The notes under the pieces were generated by a model. It was given only the letters and a program-made list of their open reading frames with translations. It was not told the DNA's origin and did no database searches. This document shows, piece by piece, positions 6,057 to 13,627 of a stretch of 18,902 nt of DNA. Within the stretch, counting starts at the first letter, position 1. Each line of letters starts with the position of its first letter. A program made the position numbers and the translations under genes. Origin of the DNA: Bacteroidota bacterium (lineage in GTDB: Bacteria; Bacteroidota; Bacteroidia; B-17B0; Aurantibacillaceae); the NCBI GenBank assembly GCA_025360565.1, contig JANYBY010000373.1, forward strand, positions 1 through 18,902. Reading direction: 5' to 3'.

Positions 6057-8003
6057 TTAATACTCTCCGCCAATTTTTCTATTATTCAAAACATTGTCTT
6101 TAAACTTTGGTAAACTTACCGGTGCTTTCGGAATGTTAGAGGTATCTGTTAGCGTCAATAAAAAATTCTTAATATCAGTCAGTTCATTTTTTGAAAGCCC
6201 TAAAGAATCAAACGGTAAAGTTTGATTTTCGATTTTTAGTTTTAAACCTGCGCCTCCTCCCGCGTTATAAAAATCTAGCACCTTGTCAAGATCAGCATAA
6301 ACGCCATTATGCATGTATGGTGCTGTTAAGGCAATATTCCGCAGAGTTGGCGTTTTAAAGGCTTTGTTATGAATGGCTATGTGTGTGAACTTTTGTCTAC
6401 CAATATCTTCGTCAATAATTTTATTATCCGCGTTCGCTGGCACTCCTATCACTTCGTATTCATTCTCATTATACATTGGCGGAACGGTACCATTGAACAA
6501 TGGAAAAAAATGACAAGAGCCGCAAAGTGCTTTACCTGAAAATAAATTATATCCGTTTATTTCGCTTTGAGCTAGTTTTGAATTATCGCCCTTAATATAT
6601 TTATCAAACCGGCTGTTTCTTGAATTAAGGGTCATTTCAAATTCGGAGATGCATTTTAAAATATTATAAAAGTTTATGCTTGTATCCGGCTTTTCTTTAA
6701 AAGCATTTTTAAAAAGTGTTTTGTACTCCTCACTTTTATTCAATTTATTTATCACTTCAATTTCCAAAATACCCATTTCTGAATTATTGTGAAGTACGTG
6801 ATTGACTTGCCCCTCTAAACTAGACACCCGGCCGTCGTAAAAAAATACTTTTTGGTATAAAGCGTTTAAAAGAGTGGGGGCGTTACGTGTAATTGTACTT
6901 TTTCCGTCGAGGCTGATACTTTTTGGTAATCCATCAGTAAAAGCTTTGGCAGGAGAATGACAAGAAGCGCAAGCCCTTTTATTATTGGCTGATAAAATAG
7001 GGTCGAAGAATAATATTTTTCCAAGTTGGGCTTTCAATATTAAGTTGGCTGTATCATTTTTGTAGAGTAAAAAGTGTTGTTTATTTATTGAAGAAGTTTC
7101 AAAAAAAGAATTCGCTCTAAGATCAACTCCATAATTTATTTGAGATGGAAGCACTTTTTTTTCCGAAAAAAAATCTGACATTAAAGTATAAGCCGGATTA
7201 AGAAATTTTATTTTGAAATTTAATCGGTTAAAAGAGTCAGAATCCGGATTCTTTTTCAATTCCATCTCACACTTTTTTAAATGTGTCTGCAATTCATTTA
7301 ATTTAATATTCTCATTTTTTTTACCCGTATAAAAACCCATTATTTTTGAAAGGCCTTCGATGGAATTGGCGCATTCCGTCAACGATTCTTTATTCACTGT
7401 GCAATCATAACCATTTAAGGTAAGGCACATAATGCGAATAACCTGTAAGCGAATGGCTTCAGTTAAATTTGAATATTCGATAGGAAGGGTAGCGTAATAA
7501 TTTTGTAAGTAAAAAAATTTGGCATCAAGTAATGCGTATTCTTTTTGTAAAATGTCAAAATTGGTTTTTGCCGGATTAAAAAGTGATTCTTCTATCACCT
7601 GAAACCCGTGTGGCTCTGTAACCGGCCCCAGATATTCTAATTCAAATTTTGGCACCAGCGCACCGTTTATAAAATATTTAGCATCGTAAGACGAATTGTA
7701 TTCAATAAAAAATTCAATTTCTTTATAAAACTTTCGAGCTAAACGGTATTCATCTTTTAATGTTTTTATTTTTTCTTCTTTGGTAATTGCCGATGCAATA
7801 ATTTTGGAGGATGACTTTAGGCGATATTTTATTTGAGAAATATTATCTGAAACAAATTTGCGGCAATTTTTTTCTACCTCTTTGTAGGGATCGGACTTTA
7901 AAAATGATGCTGAAAAAAACAAAATGCCGCAGATCAACGTCAGAAAAGAAGTCTTTTTAAAGTAAAGACTTAATTTGGATCTTAGAAAACGGGATCTATC
8001 CAT
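6057..8003 (-). CDS. Di-haem cytochrome c peroxidase (MauG/CcpA family) with imelysin-like N-terminal domain
   Basis: 648 residues, longer than the usual 330-450 because of an N-terminal extension. A signal/anchor segment lies at 17-35. Residues about 50-225 look like an imelysin-type helical bundle: 'DEYRLARKFYKEIEFFI' (84-100) and 'EPHGFQVIEESLF' (130-142), where GFQVIE aligns with the imelysin GxHxxE motif but has Gln for His. Residues about 320-620 are the peroxidase half, with haem motifs CASCH (345-349) and CGSCH (494-498) and the typical 'FKTPTLRNIALTAPYMHNGV' (549-568), whose Met564 is a candidate distal ligand. Two covalent haems in the periplasm would reduce hydrogen peroxide or oxidise another substrate. 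The ATG at 8003 is used because the ATG at 8010 runs into a stop at once. The gene is alone on its strand here. Confidence 0.88.
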   Translation of the reverse strand: MDRSRFLRSKLSLYFKKTSFLTLICGILFFSASFLKSDPYKEVEKNCRKFVSDNISQIKYRLKSSSKIIASAITKEEKIKTLKDEYRLARKFYKEIEFFIEYNSSYDAKYFINGALVPKFELEYLGPVTEPHGFQVIEESLFNPAKTNFDILQKEYALLDAKFFYLQNYYATLPIEYSNLTEAIRLQVIRIMCLTLNGYDCTVNKESLTECANSIEGLSKIMGFYTGKKNENIKLNELQTHLKKCEMELKKNPDSDSFNRLNFKIKFLNPAYTLMSDFFSEKKVLPSQINYGVDLRANSFFETSSINKQHFLLYKNDTANLILKAQLGKILFFDPILSANNKRACASCHSPAKAFTDGLPKSISLDGKSTITRNAPTLLNALYQKVFFYDGRVSSLEGQVNHVLHNNSEMGILEIEVINKLNKSEEYKTLFKNAFKEKPDTSINFYNILKCISEFEMTLNSRNSRFDKYIKGDNSKLAQSEINGYNLFSGKALCGSCHFFPLFNGTVPPMYNENEYEVIGVPANADNKIIDEDIGRQKFTHIAIHNKAFKTPTLRNIALTAPYMHNGVYADLDKVLDFYNAGGGAGLKLKIENQTLPFDSLGLSKNELTDIKNFLLTLTDTSNIPKAPVSLPKFKDNVLNNRKIGGEY

Positions 8004-8154
8004 TTTTCATGCGATCTATTGTAAATAGTAAATTGATATCCATTTATTCATGTAAAAATAATTAATTAAATCAAAACAAACCGTTCTTTTTCTATAGCTC
8101 ATTAAGCACCATAAAAAAGTCTAAATAATTCGTGAAACCTCAATTAATATTACT

Positions 8155-8162
8155 TATATTTG
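8155..8162 (+). promoter_or_regulatory. Candidate -7 promoter element for the T9SS cargo gene
   Basis: TATATTTG matches the Bacteroidota TAnnTTTG box exactly and lies 36 bp before the ATG at 8199. At the -33 position there is GTG (8132-8134, 20-base spacer) in place of TTG. The remainder of the 195-bp divergent gap (8004-8198) is AT-rich, and I see no clear promoter for the minus-strand peroxidase gene in it. Confidence 0.45.
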
Positions 8163-8198
8163 ATAGGTCAGTTAATGGATTTATATACTTAACCCTCG

Positions 8199-10619
8199 AT
8201 GAGAATGAATTTAAAGAATTTATCCCTGTTATTAATTTTTTGCGCGGCATTTAAAATAACCGCACAAGGAACATGGACAACCCTTGCAACCCTTGCACCG
8301 GGACAAAATGGAGGTGTTTCTATTTTATTGAGCGATGGAACCATTATGGTAAAATCTGAATCGGGCGGAGGAGACGGAATTGGAAATACCTGGCATAAAC
8401 TTACGCCTAACGCTTCAGGAAGTTATGTTAACGGAACCTGGTCAACCCTTGCTCCAATGGCAAGTACAAGATTATATTTTTCTTCGCAGGTTTTAAAAGA
8501 TGGTAAGGTTTATGCAATCGGCGGAGAATATGGAACCGGATATGGTAATATTGCAGGGCAAGTATATAACCCTATAACAAATACCTGGTCGTTAACACCG
8601 CTGGCAGGCGCTACAGTGAGCGATGCTAATTCGGAGATCTTGCCCGACGGAAAAGTTTTACAAGCCATGGTTTCGGGATCTTTAAAAGGCACGCGCATTT
8701 ACGATCCTATTACAAATACATATTCTTTAGGTGGAACAAGTATTGGCATTCATAATGAATCGGCCTGGGTAAAATTAAAAGACAATAGTGTTTTAATGGT
8801 TGATAGATTGTCGACCAGTTCAGAAAGGTATATTCCTTCATTAAATACGTGGACAGCCGACGCAACTGTTCCCGTTCCTTTATACGATGGGTTTGGCGAC
8901 GAAACAGGCGGTGCTTTATTGTTACCCGATGGCAGGGCATTTTTTATTGGTGCCACCGGAAAAACAGCGTATTATACTCCCTCAGGAAATAACAGTCCGG
9001 GCACATGGTCTATTGGTCCGAGTATGCCAAATAATCTAGGAACACCGGATGCAATGATGGCAATGATGTCGAATGGAAAGATTATGTGCGTTGGTTCACC
9101 AACTCCGATCACCGGAAATGTATTTCAATCCCCATCTTATTTTTATGAACTGGATTATACAACGAATGTATATACACCGCTTAATATTCCGGCCGGAAAC
9201 GGATATACAAACCAGCCTTCTTACGTTTACAACATGCTTAATTTACCGGATGGAAAAATGTTGGTATCAAGACAAGATACAGATGTGTATTTTGTATACA
9301 CTCCGTCGGGCCCGCCATTAGCGGCAGGACAGCCCACTATAAATAATATTACTCAAAACGGCTGTAATAATTTTACAATTACCGGAAATTTATTTAATGG
9401 TATTTCAGAAGGACAAAGTTATGGTGATGACTGGCAAAACGCGACCAATTATCCAATTGTAAGATTAACGGCAGGCACAAATGTTTATTACGCGCGTACC
9501 TCAAATTGGAATAGCACAGCGGTGCAGCGGGGCTTACTTGCCGATACCGCGCAATTTGTTACGCCTGCAGGTTTACCTCAAATCACTTATTCTTTAGTTG
9601 TTATTGCAAATGGAATTGCTTCACAACCTGTTCCCTTCACGCCTTATCCAAAAATGAATAGTACTTTAACACCTCCTGCAATATGTTCGGGCGCAGCATT
9701 TACTTACACGCCAACCAGCGCTTATGTTGGTGCTGTGTTTAATTGGGAGCGACCTGCAGTGGCGGGAATAAGTAATACTGCTATCTTGGTGCCTCAACCA
9801 CTTAACCCGAATGAAGTGCTCACAAATACGGTAGTAAGTCCGGTAAACGTTATTTACAATTATACCGCATCTGCAAATAATTGCAGTGTTAGTGCTCAGG
9901 TAACGGTAGAAGTAGATCCTTTACCAACATTAACAATAACCGGTGGCGGCACGTTTTGTTCAGGCGCAACGGTTACACTTACTGCAAACGGTGCCAATAC
10001 TTATACCTGGAGCAACGCGGTTATTAATTCTTCTACAATTATTTCTCCAACAGTTACAACAAACTATTCTGTTACCGCAACTAATACATTTGGTTGTAAT
10101 AATACGAGTATGGTAACAGTAACCATTAATCCCGGACCTGCATTAAGCATTACCGGCTCATCTTTAGTTTGCCATGGCGACAGTATTAGTTTAGTTGCCG
10201 GTGGCGCAAATTCTTACACGTGGAGCACAGGCTCAAATAGTGTATTAATTTCAATTACCGCAACGGCAACCACTACTTATACGCTTTACGGTGAAACAGC
10301 TCTTGGATGTAGAGATTCTTTAATGTTTACACAAACGGTTGAGCCTTGTGTTGGAATTACTAATCATACAAATAAACAGAGCGATTTTAAAGTGTATCCA
10401 AATCCAACAAATGGTGTGTTTACTATAAGCTTACCGGGGAATGCCCGCGAATATGAAATTAAAGTGTTTGATCATTTAGGAAGAACTATTGAATTTAGTA
10501 AGACCGAATCAAAACAAAATGCAACAATTGACATAACCGGAAATAGTAAAGGAATTTATTTTGTAACACTAACAAATAAAAATAAACAGGTAAATACCCT
10601 GCGGATAGTTTTAAATTAA
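8199..10619 (+). CDS. Secreted kelch-propeller protein with Ig/PKD-like repeats and T9SS type A sorting domain
   Basis: 806 residues. The signal peptide ends near ITAQ-G (23-24). Residues 25-370 contain kelch/galactose-oxidase-like blades ('DGKVYAIGGEYGTG', 'VYNPITNTWSLTPL', 'LPDGRAFFIG', 'LPDGKMLVSRQD'). Residues about 377-480 resemble the early-set domain that follows the propeller in galactose-oxidase relatives ('YARTSNWNSTAVQRG', 'GLPQITYSLVVIANGIASQP'). Residues 485-717 hold Ig/PKD-like modules, including two clear tandem copies starting LTITGGGTFCSGA (578) and LSITGSSLVCHGD (649), each with a conserved Cys pair. The tail 'FKVYPNPTNGVFTISL' to 'GIYFVTLTNKN..NTLRIVLN' (730-806) is a type A T9SS sorting domain, so the protein should be exported and anchored or released at the surface. 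The copper ligands of true galactose oxidase cannot be assigned, so enzyme activity is unproven. ATG at 8205 is an alternative start. Confidence 0.88.
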   Translation: MRMNLKNLSLLLIFCAAFKITAQGTWTTLATLAPGQNGGVSILLSDGTIMVKSESGGGDGIGNTWHKLTPNASGSYVNGTWSTLAPMASTRLYFSSQVLKDGKVYAIGGEYGTGYGNIAGQVYNPITNTWSLTPLAGATVSDANSEILPDGKVLQAMVSGSLKGTRIYDPITNTYSLGGTSIGIHNESAWVKLKDNSVLMVDRLSTSSERYIPSLNTWTADATVPVPLYDGFGDETGGALLLPDGRAFFIGATGKTAYYTPSGNNSPGTWSIGPSMPNNLGTPDAMMAMMSNGKIMCVGSPTPITGNVFQSPSYFYELDYTTNVYTPLNIPAGNGYTNQPSYVYNMLNLPDGKMLVSRQDTDVYFVYTPSGPPLAAGQPTINNITQNGCNNFTITGNLFNGISEGQSYGDDWQNATNYPIVRLTAGTNVYYARTSNWNSTAVQRGLLADTAQFVTPAGLPQITYSLVVIANGIASQPVPFTPYPKMNSTLTPPAICSGAAFTYTPTSAYVGAVFNWERPAVAGISNTAILVPQPLNPNEVLTNTVVSPVNVIYNYTASANNCSVSAQVTVEVDPLPTLTITGGGTFCSGATVTLTANGANTYTWSNAVINSSTIISPTVTTNYSVTATNTFGCNNTSMVTVTINPGPALSITGSSLVCHGDSISLVAGGANSYTWSTGSNSVLISITATATTTYTLYGETALGCRDSLMFTQTVEPCVGITNHTNKQSDFKVYPNPTNGVFTISLPGNAREYEIKVFDHLGRTIEFSKTESKQNATIDITGNSKGIYFVTLTNKNKQVNTLRIVLN

Positions 10620-10632
10620 TTTCCGGAAGAGT

Positions 10633-10745
10633 TTAACCACAAATACGCAAAGAAGGCTCAAAGCACACAAAGTTTTTTTGTGTCTCGAAAAGATAAAAGA
10701 AACTTTGTAGACTTAGTGAAATGCCTTAGTGACCTTTGTGGTTAA
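10633..10745. mobile_element. 113-bp MITE-like element with TTAACCACAAA terminal inverted repeats
   Basis: Perfect 11-bp inverted ends: TTAACCACAAA (10633-10643) and TTTGTGGTTAA (10735-10745). The left subterminal ACGCAAAGAAGGC (10645-10657) is identical to 12115-12127 in the larger element, and the right subterminal CCTTAG (10724-10729) lies exactly 16 bp from the end, as in the larger element. An internal hairpin ACACAAA/TTTGTGT sits at 10665-10683. There is no coding capacity. It occupies the gap between the convergent T9SS cargo gene and the DUF58 gene, ending 3 bp from the DUF58 stop codon. It could double as a bidirectional transcription end. No target duplication is evident. Confidence 0.6.
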
Positions 10746-10748
10746 GTG

Positions 10749-12095
10749 TCAAATCATCCCTCTTGTTTTTATTTCCAGATATTTATTGAGCGTATTTACA
10801 GTAAGTTGTTGGGGTGATGTGTAAACGCTGATAATGCCGTATTGCTGAAGCTCACGTGTAATCTGTCTTTTTTCGTAATCAAATTTTTGAGCTATGGTTT
10901 GCTCATAGATCTGAAAGGTATTTTGCGGTTTTTCTTTCAATAAATCTTTTAATTCTGTATTCTCAAAAAATATAATAACCACCAGATGTTGTGTGGCCAT
11001 TTTGCGAAGGTATTTTAATTGCCTTCTTAATCCATTAATGGTTTCAAAATTGGTAAAGAGCAATAATAAACTGCGTTGTGTAATTTTTGTACGAATATAA
11101 CTTAAGAGCACGTCGTAATTGCTTTCGTCATAATTTGTTTTGGCGTTATATAATGTTTCTTGTAAGCGCAATAATTGATTTCCTTTTCTATCGGCATTTA
11201 CAACACAGTTTATTTTGTTTGAAAAACCTATAAGCCCGGGCTTATCTTGTTTTATCCAGGCAACGTGCCCCAATACCAAGCTCGCGTTAATGGAATAATC
11301 TAAAAGCGTTAAACCTTCAAAAGGCATTTTCATAATACGGCCCATATCCACTAAACAATAAACCTGCTGGGCTCTTTCGTCGCGAAAGTGATTTATCATT
11401 AATTGATTTTTACGTGCTGTCGCTTTCCAGTTAATGGTACGGATATCATCGCCGGTAACATATTCTTTTATCTGTTCAAATTCGGTGCTGTGCCCAATTC
11501 TTCTTATTTTTTTAACGCCCAGTTCTGATAAGCGATTGCTGATGGCCATTAATTCATATTGCCTTAATTTTATGAATGAAGGATAACACGGCATCATGTA
11601 TGGATGTTCAATTTTATAATGCCGTTCAATTAACCGAAGAGGCGAGCAGATGAAAGCGTTTATTTTTCCGAAATGATATTCACCTCTTTGTAAAGGGCGA
11701 ATTTGATACGAAAATTTTTTTTGTTCGGCCGGTGCAAGGGTTGTTTCAATTTTAAAATCCCGCATTTGAAATTGAATAGGCAATTCGTCAACAATACTTA
11801 ATTTAATATTAAAGGAATAATAATTAACCGAATGCAAGGCAAGTTCATTAACATCGCCATTGCTTAAACGTGTGTACTTGGCTTGGCGATTGATGTTTAC
11901 GGGATGCAGATGTTTGAATAAAAGAACAACATCTATGCAAGCCAAAAAAATTAAAAGGATTAGTGCCAAAAAAATAATATTGTAAAGTACAGGAAATACA
12001 AAAGCTAAAATAAAGAATACAATAAGCCCAAACACCGAAAGGTAAAACCAATTGGTAAAACGAAATTGTTTAAATATGTGCCAAACTTTTTTCAT
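10749..12095 (-). CDS. DUF58 domain membrane protein, MoxR partner
   Basis: 448 residues. Two closely spaced membrane helices (about 16-60) are followed by a large cytosolic part. The DUF58 signature is clear: 'FEQIKEYVTGDDIRTINW' (206-223), then 'KATARKNQLMINHFRDE', then the vWA-like strand 'VYCLVDMGRIM' (245-255), in which the canonical DxSxS metal motif is reduced to D-M-G-R. DUF58/vWA proteins are usual partners of MoxR ATPases and are thought to be substrates or co-chaperones in assembly of envelope proteins; the target here is unknown. It is the last gene of the minus-strand operon, separated from moxR only by the element at 12102-12650, whose terminus lies 6 bp before this ATG. The leader TTAAAAAAAC-ATG is A-rich and lacks a Shine-Dalgarno, so the element end probably forms part of the ribosome landing site. 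Confidence 0.92.
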   Translation of the reverse strand: MKKVWHIFKQFRFTNWFYLSVFGLIVFFILAFVFPVLYNIIFLALILLIFLACIDVVLLFKHLHPVNINRQAKYTRLSNGDVNELALHSVNYYSFNIKLSIVDELPIQFQMRDFKIETTLAPAEQKKFSYQIRPLQRGEYHFGKINAFICSPLRLIERHYKIEHPYMMPCYPSFIKLRQYELMAISNRLSELGVKKIRRIGHSTEFEQIKEYVTGDDIRTINWKATARKNQLMINHFRDERAQQVYCLVDMGRIMKMPFEGLTLLDYSINASLVLGHVAWIKQDKPGLIGFSNKINCVVNADRKGNQLLRLQETLYNAKTNYDESNYDVLLSYIRTKITQRSLLLLFTNFETINGLRRQLKYLRKMATQHLVVIIFFENTELKDLLKEKPQNTFQIYEQTIAQKFDYEKRQITRELQQYGIISVYTSPQQLTVNTLNKYLEIKTRGMI

Positions 12096-12101
12096 GTTTT
12101 T

Positions 12102-12650
12102 TTAACCGCAAAGGACGCAAAGAAGGCGCGACGGGCGCAACTCTTAGGGTGTATGGCGATCAATTTTCCTTCAATCCATTTACAACTCTTTTTATCCCAT
12201 TTTTTATAAGTGAAACATTAAAATTGATAAGCATTCCTAACTTACATTTTGAAAGTTTAAGATAGGTTAATACCTGCGCTAAATGAACATCGTTTAGTGC
12301 CTCAACCGCTTTGATTTCTACAATAAATTTATTTTCAATTATTATATCTAACCTGTATCCAATTTCTAATTTTACTTCTTCATATACTAAAGGCAATGGT
12401 TTTTACTTCTCAACTAATAAACCTGTTTTTTTTAACTCGTAAAACAGGCATTCTTCATATGCGCTTTCTAAAAGTCCGGGGCCTAAAGCCTTGTGCACTT
12501 TCATTGCGCAATCAATTACTATTTTTGATATTTCATTTTCTGTCATTTTACTCATTTTTAAATTGTTCAGGATTAGACTTTCTTTTAATGTGTTCTGCTC
12601 AATAATATTTTCTTGCGCCCTTTGCGATCCTTAGCGCACGTTGCGGTTAA
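12102..12650 (-). mobile_element. 549-bp element with TTAACCGCAA inverted ends carrying a broken GxxExxY gene
   Basis: Perfect 10-bp inverted ends: TTAACCGCAA (12102-12111) and TTGCGGTTAA (12641-12650). The left end continues as a short repeat with period about 9 (CGCAAAGGA, CGCAAAGAA), sharing ACGCAAAGAAGGC (12115-12127) with the 113-bp element at 10633. The right end has CCTTAG (12629-12634), 16 bp from the terminus, as in that element. The only gene inside is the GxxExxY pseudogene on the minus strand. The element fills the moxR-DUF58 gap: 2 bp after the moxR stop to 6 bp before the DUF58 start. The other junctions of this operon overlap, so insertion into an ancestral tight junction is likely. 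There is no transposase and no clear target-site duplication. Confidence 0.65.
12160..12555 (-). pseudogene. GxxExxY family (PD-(D/E)XK nuclease-like) protein, interrupted by one in-frame TAA
   Basis: Read from ATG at 12555 (or 12546), the frame gives 'MSKMTENEISKIVIDCAMKV', then GPGLLESAYEECL with the GxxExxY signature (G27-L-L-E30-S-A-Y33), then VEK-stop-KPLPLVYEE, then a full C-terminal half to TGA at 12162-12160. The stop is TAA at 12405-12403, codon 51, where family members as I recall them have Gln (CAA): a single C-to-T change. The C-terminal half keeps the nuclease-fold residues YRLD (D70), VEIK (E80, K82) and QVLTY (Q94, Y98). Total length would be 131 codons, normal for the family. 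Calling only the downstream TTG at 12396 would give a misleading 78-residue protein. Other genes here use TAA as a normal stop, so recoding is unlikely. The gene lies wholly inside the inverted-end element. Confidence 0.85.
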
Positions 12651-12652
12651 GG

Positions 12653-13627
12653 TTAACGTGGCACTTCCACCTTATCAATGATCTGTTGTATAATAGCATC
12701 TACCTGTATTCCTTCCATTTCTTTTTCCGGCGTTAACATAATACGATGACGTAAAACCGGGAAACACACATACTTAATATCTTCGGGCGTTACAAAATCG
12801 CGGTTTTGCAAACAAGCGCAGGCCTTCGCCGAATGCAGTATTGCCAAAGAGGCGCGGGGAGAGGCTCCCAAGAACAATCCCGGATTTTTTCTTGTGGCGT
12901 AAACTATTTGCGCGATGTATTTAATTAAATTTTCTTCAATTATTATTTGCGAAACCAATTTTCTTAATTCAAGAACAGCGTCTTTGTGTAGCACTTTATT
13001 TATTTTGTCAAGATCTATCTTATGCTTATTGGCATGAAAATTCATGAGCATTGTTCCTTCTTCTTCAATACTCGGATAATCCACATTTATTTTAAACAGA
13101 AAACGATCTAATTGCGCTTCAGGCAATCTGTAAGTCCCTTCTTGCTCTATCGGATTTTGTGTGGCTAATACCATAAACGGTTCATCCAATTTATAAGTTG
13201 TGCCATCAACTGTTATTTGCCTTTCTTCCATGGCTTCAAATAAAGCCGCCTGCGTTTTCGCGGGAGAACGGTTTATTTCGTCGGTTAAAACAATGTTAGC
13301 AAACAAAGGGCCTTTCTTAAATTGAAAGTCGGATGTTTTTGTATTAAAAATGGTAGTGCCAATAATATCACTTGGCATCAGGTCAGGTGTAAACTGAATG
13401 CGTTTAAAATCCGCGTCAATTGCCCGCGCCAGCAATTTGGCCGTGAGCGTTTTTGCAACACCGGGTACACCTTCTATTAATACATGCCCATCCGCTAAAA
13501 TGGCGATCAATAAAAAATCTACCAATTGCTGCTGTCCAACAATATATTTGGCGATCTCATTTTTTACCTGTTGAGTTTTTTCGGTAAGACCACTTAGGTC
13601 TATTCTGTTTTTGAATTCATTTTCCAT
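12653..13627 (-). CDS. MoxR family AAA+ ATPase
   Basis: 324 residues, the normal length for the family. Walker A is GVPGVAKT (53-60), Walker B VLTDEIN (113-119), sensor 1 ATQNP (155-159) and sensor 2 GASPRAS (254-260, Arg258); all are intact. MoxR proteins are cytosolic chaperone-like ATPases that act with DUF58/vWA proteins in maturation of enzyme complexes or in envelope-stress resistance. The start ATG overlaps the stop of the DUF4350 gene by one base (TAATG), which suggests translational coupling. Its stop is followed after 2 bp by the end of the 549-bp element; the stop itself lies in a TTAACC word that tandemly repeats the element end. Confidence 0.96.
   Translation of the reverse strand: MENEFKNRIDLSGLTEKTQQVKNEIAKYIVGQQQLVDFLLIAILADGHVLIEGVPGVAKTLTAKLLARAIDADFKRIQFTPDLMPSDIIGTTIFNTKTSDFQFKKGPLFANIVLTDEINRSPAKTQAALFEAMEERQITVDGTTYKLDEPFMVLATQNPIEQEGTYRLPEAQLDRFLFKINVDYPSIEEEGTMLMNFHANKHKIDLDKINKVLHKDAVLELRKLVSQIIIEENLIKYIAQIVYATRKNPGLFLGASPRASLAILHSAKACACLQNRDFVTPEDIKYVCFPVLRHRIMLTPEKEMEGIQVDAIIQQIIDKVEVPR

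Noticed and set aside
8510..9321. Several 60-80 codon frames on both strands inside the T9SS cargo gene
   Set aside because: All overlap the kelch region of a clear protein and look like translated shadows of its repeats.
8199..10619. Galactose oxidase enzyme assignment
   Set aside because: The fold signs (kelch blades, early-set domain) are there, but the copper ligand and Cys-Tyr cofactor residues could not be identified, so only the architecture is claimed.
10620..10748. Simple rho-independent terminator between the T9SS cargo gene and DUF58
   Set aside because: The whole gap matches the ends of the 12102-12650 element in both position and subterminal motifs, so a repeat or mobile element explains it better, though it may also stop transcription.
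12160..12396. A separate 78-residue gene starting at TTG 12396
   Set aside because: It is only the C-terminal half of the GxxExxY protein; the N-terminal half with the signature motif lies in the same frame just upstream of one stop codon.
12396..12605. Plus-strand frame of 69 codons over the GxxExxY region
   Set aside because: It is antisense to the recognisable N-terminal half of the GxxExxY gene and has no family resemblance or leader signal.
12645..12656. Target-site duplication GGTTAA/GGTTAA at the right end of the 549-bp element
   Set aside because: The matching copy is not found at the left flank (GTTTTT), so it is a local tandem of the element end and not a duplication of a target.
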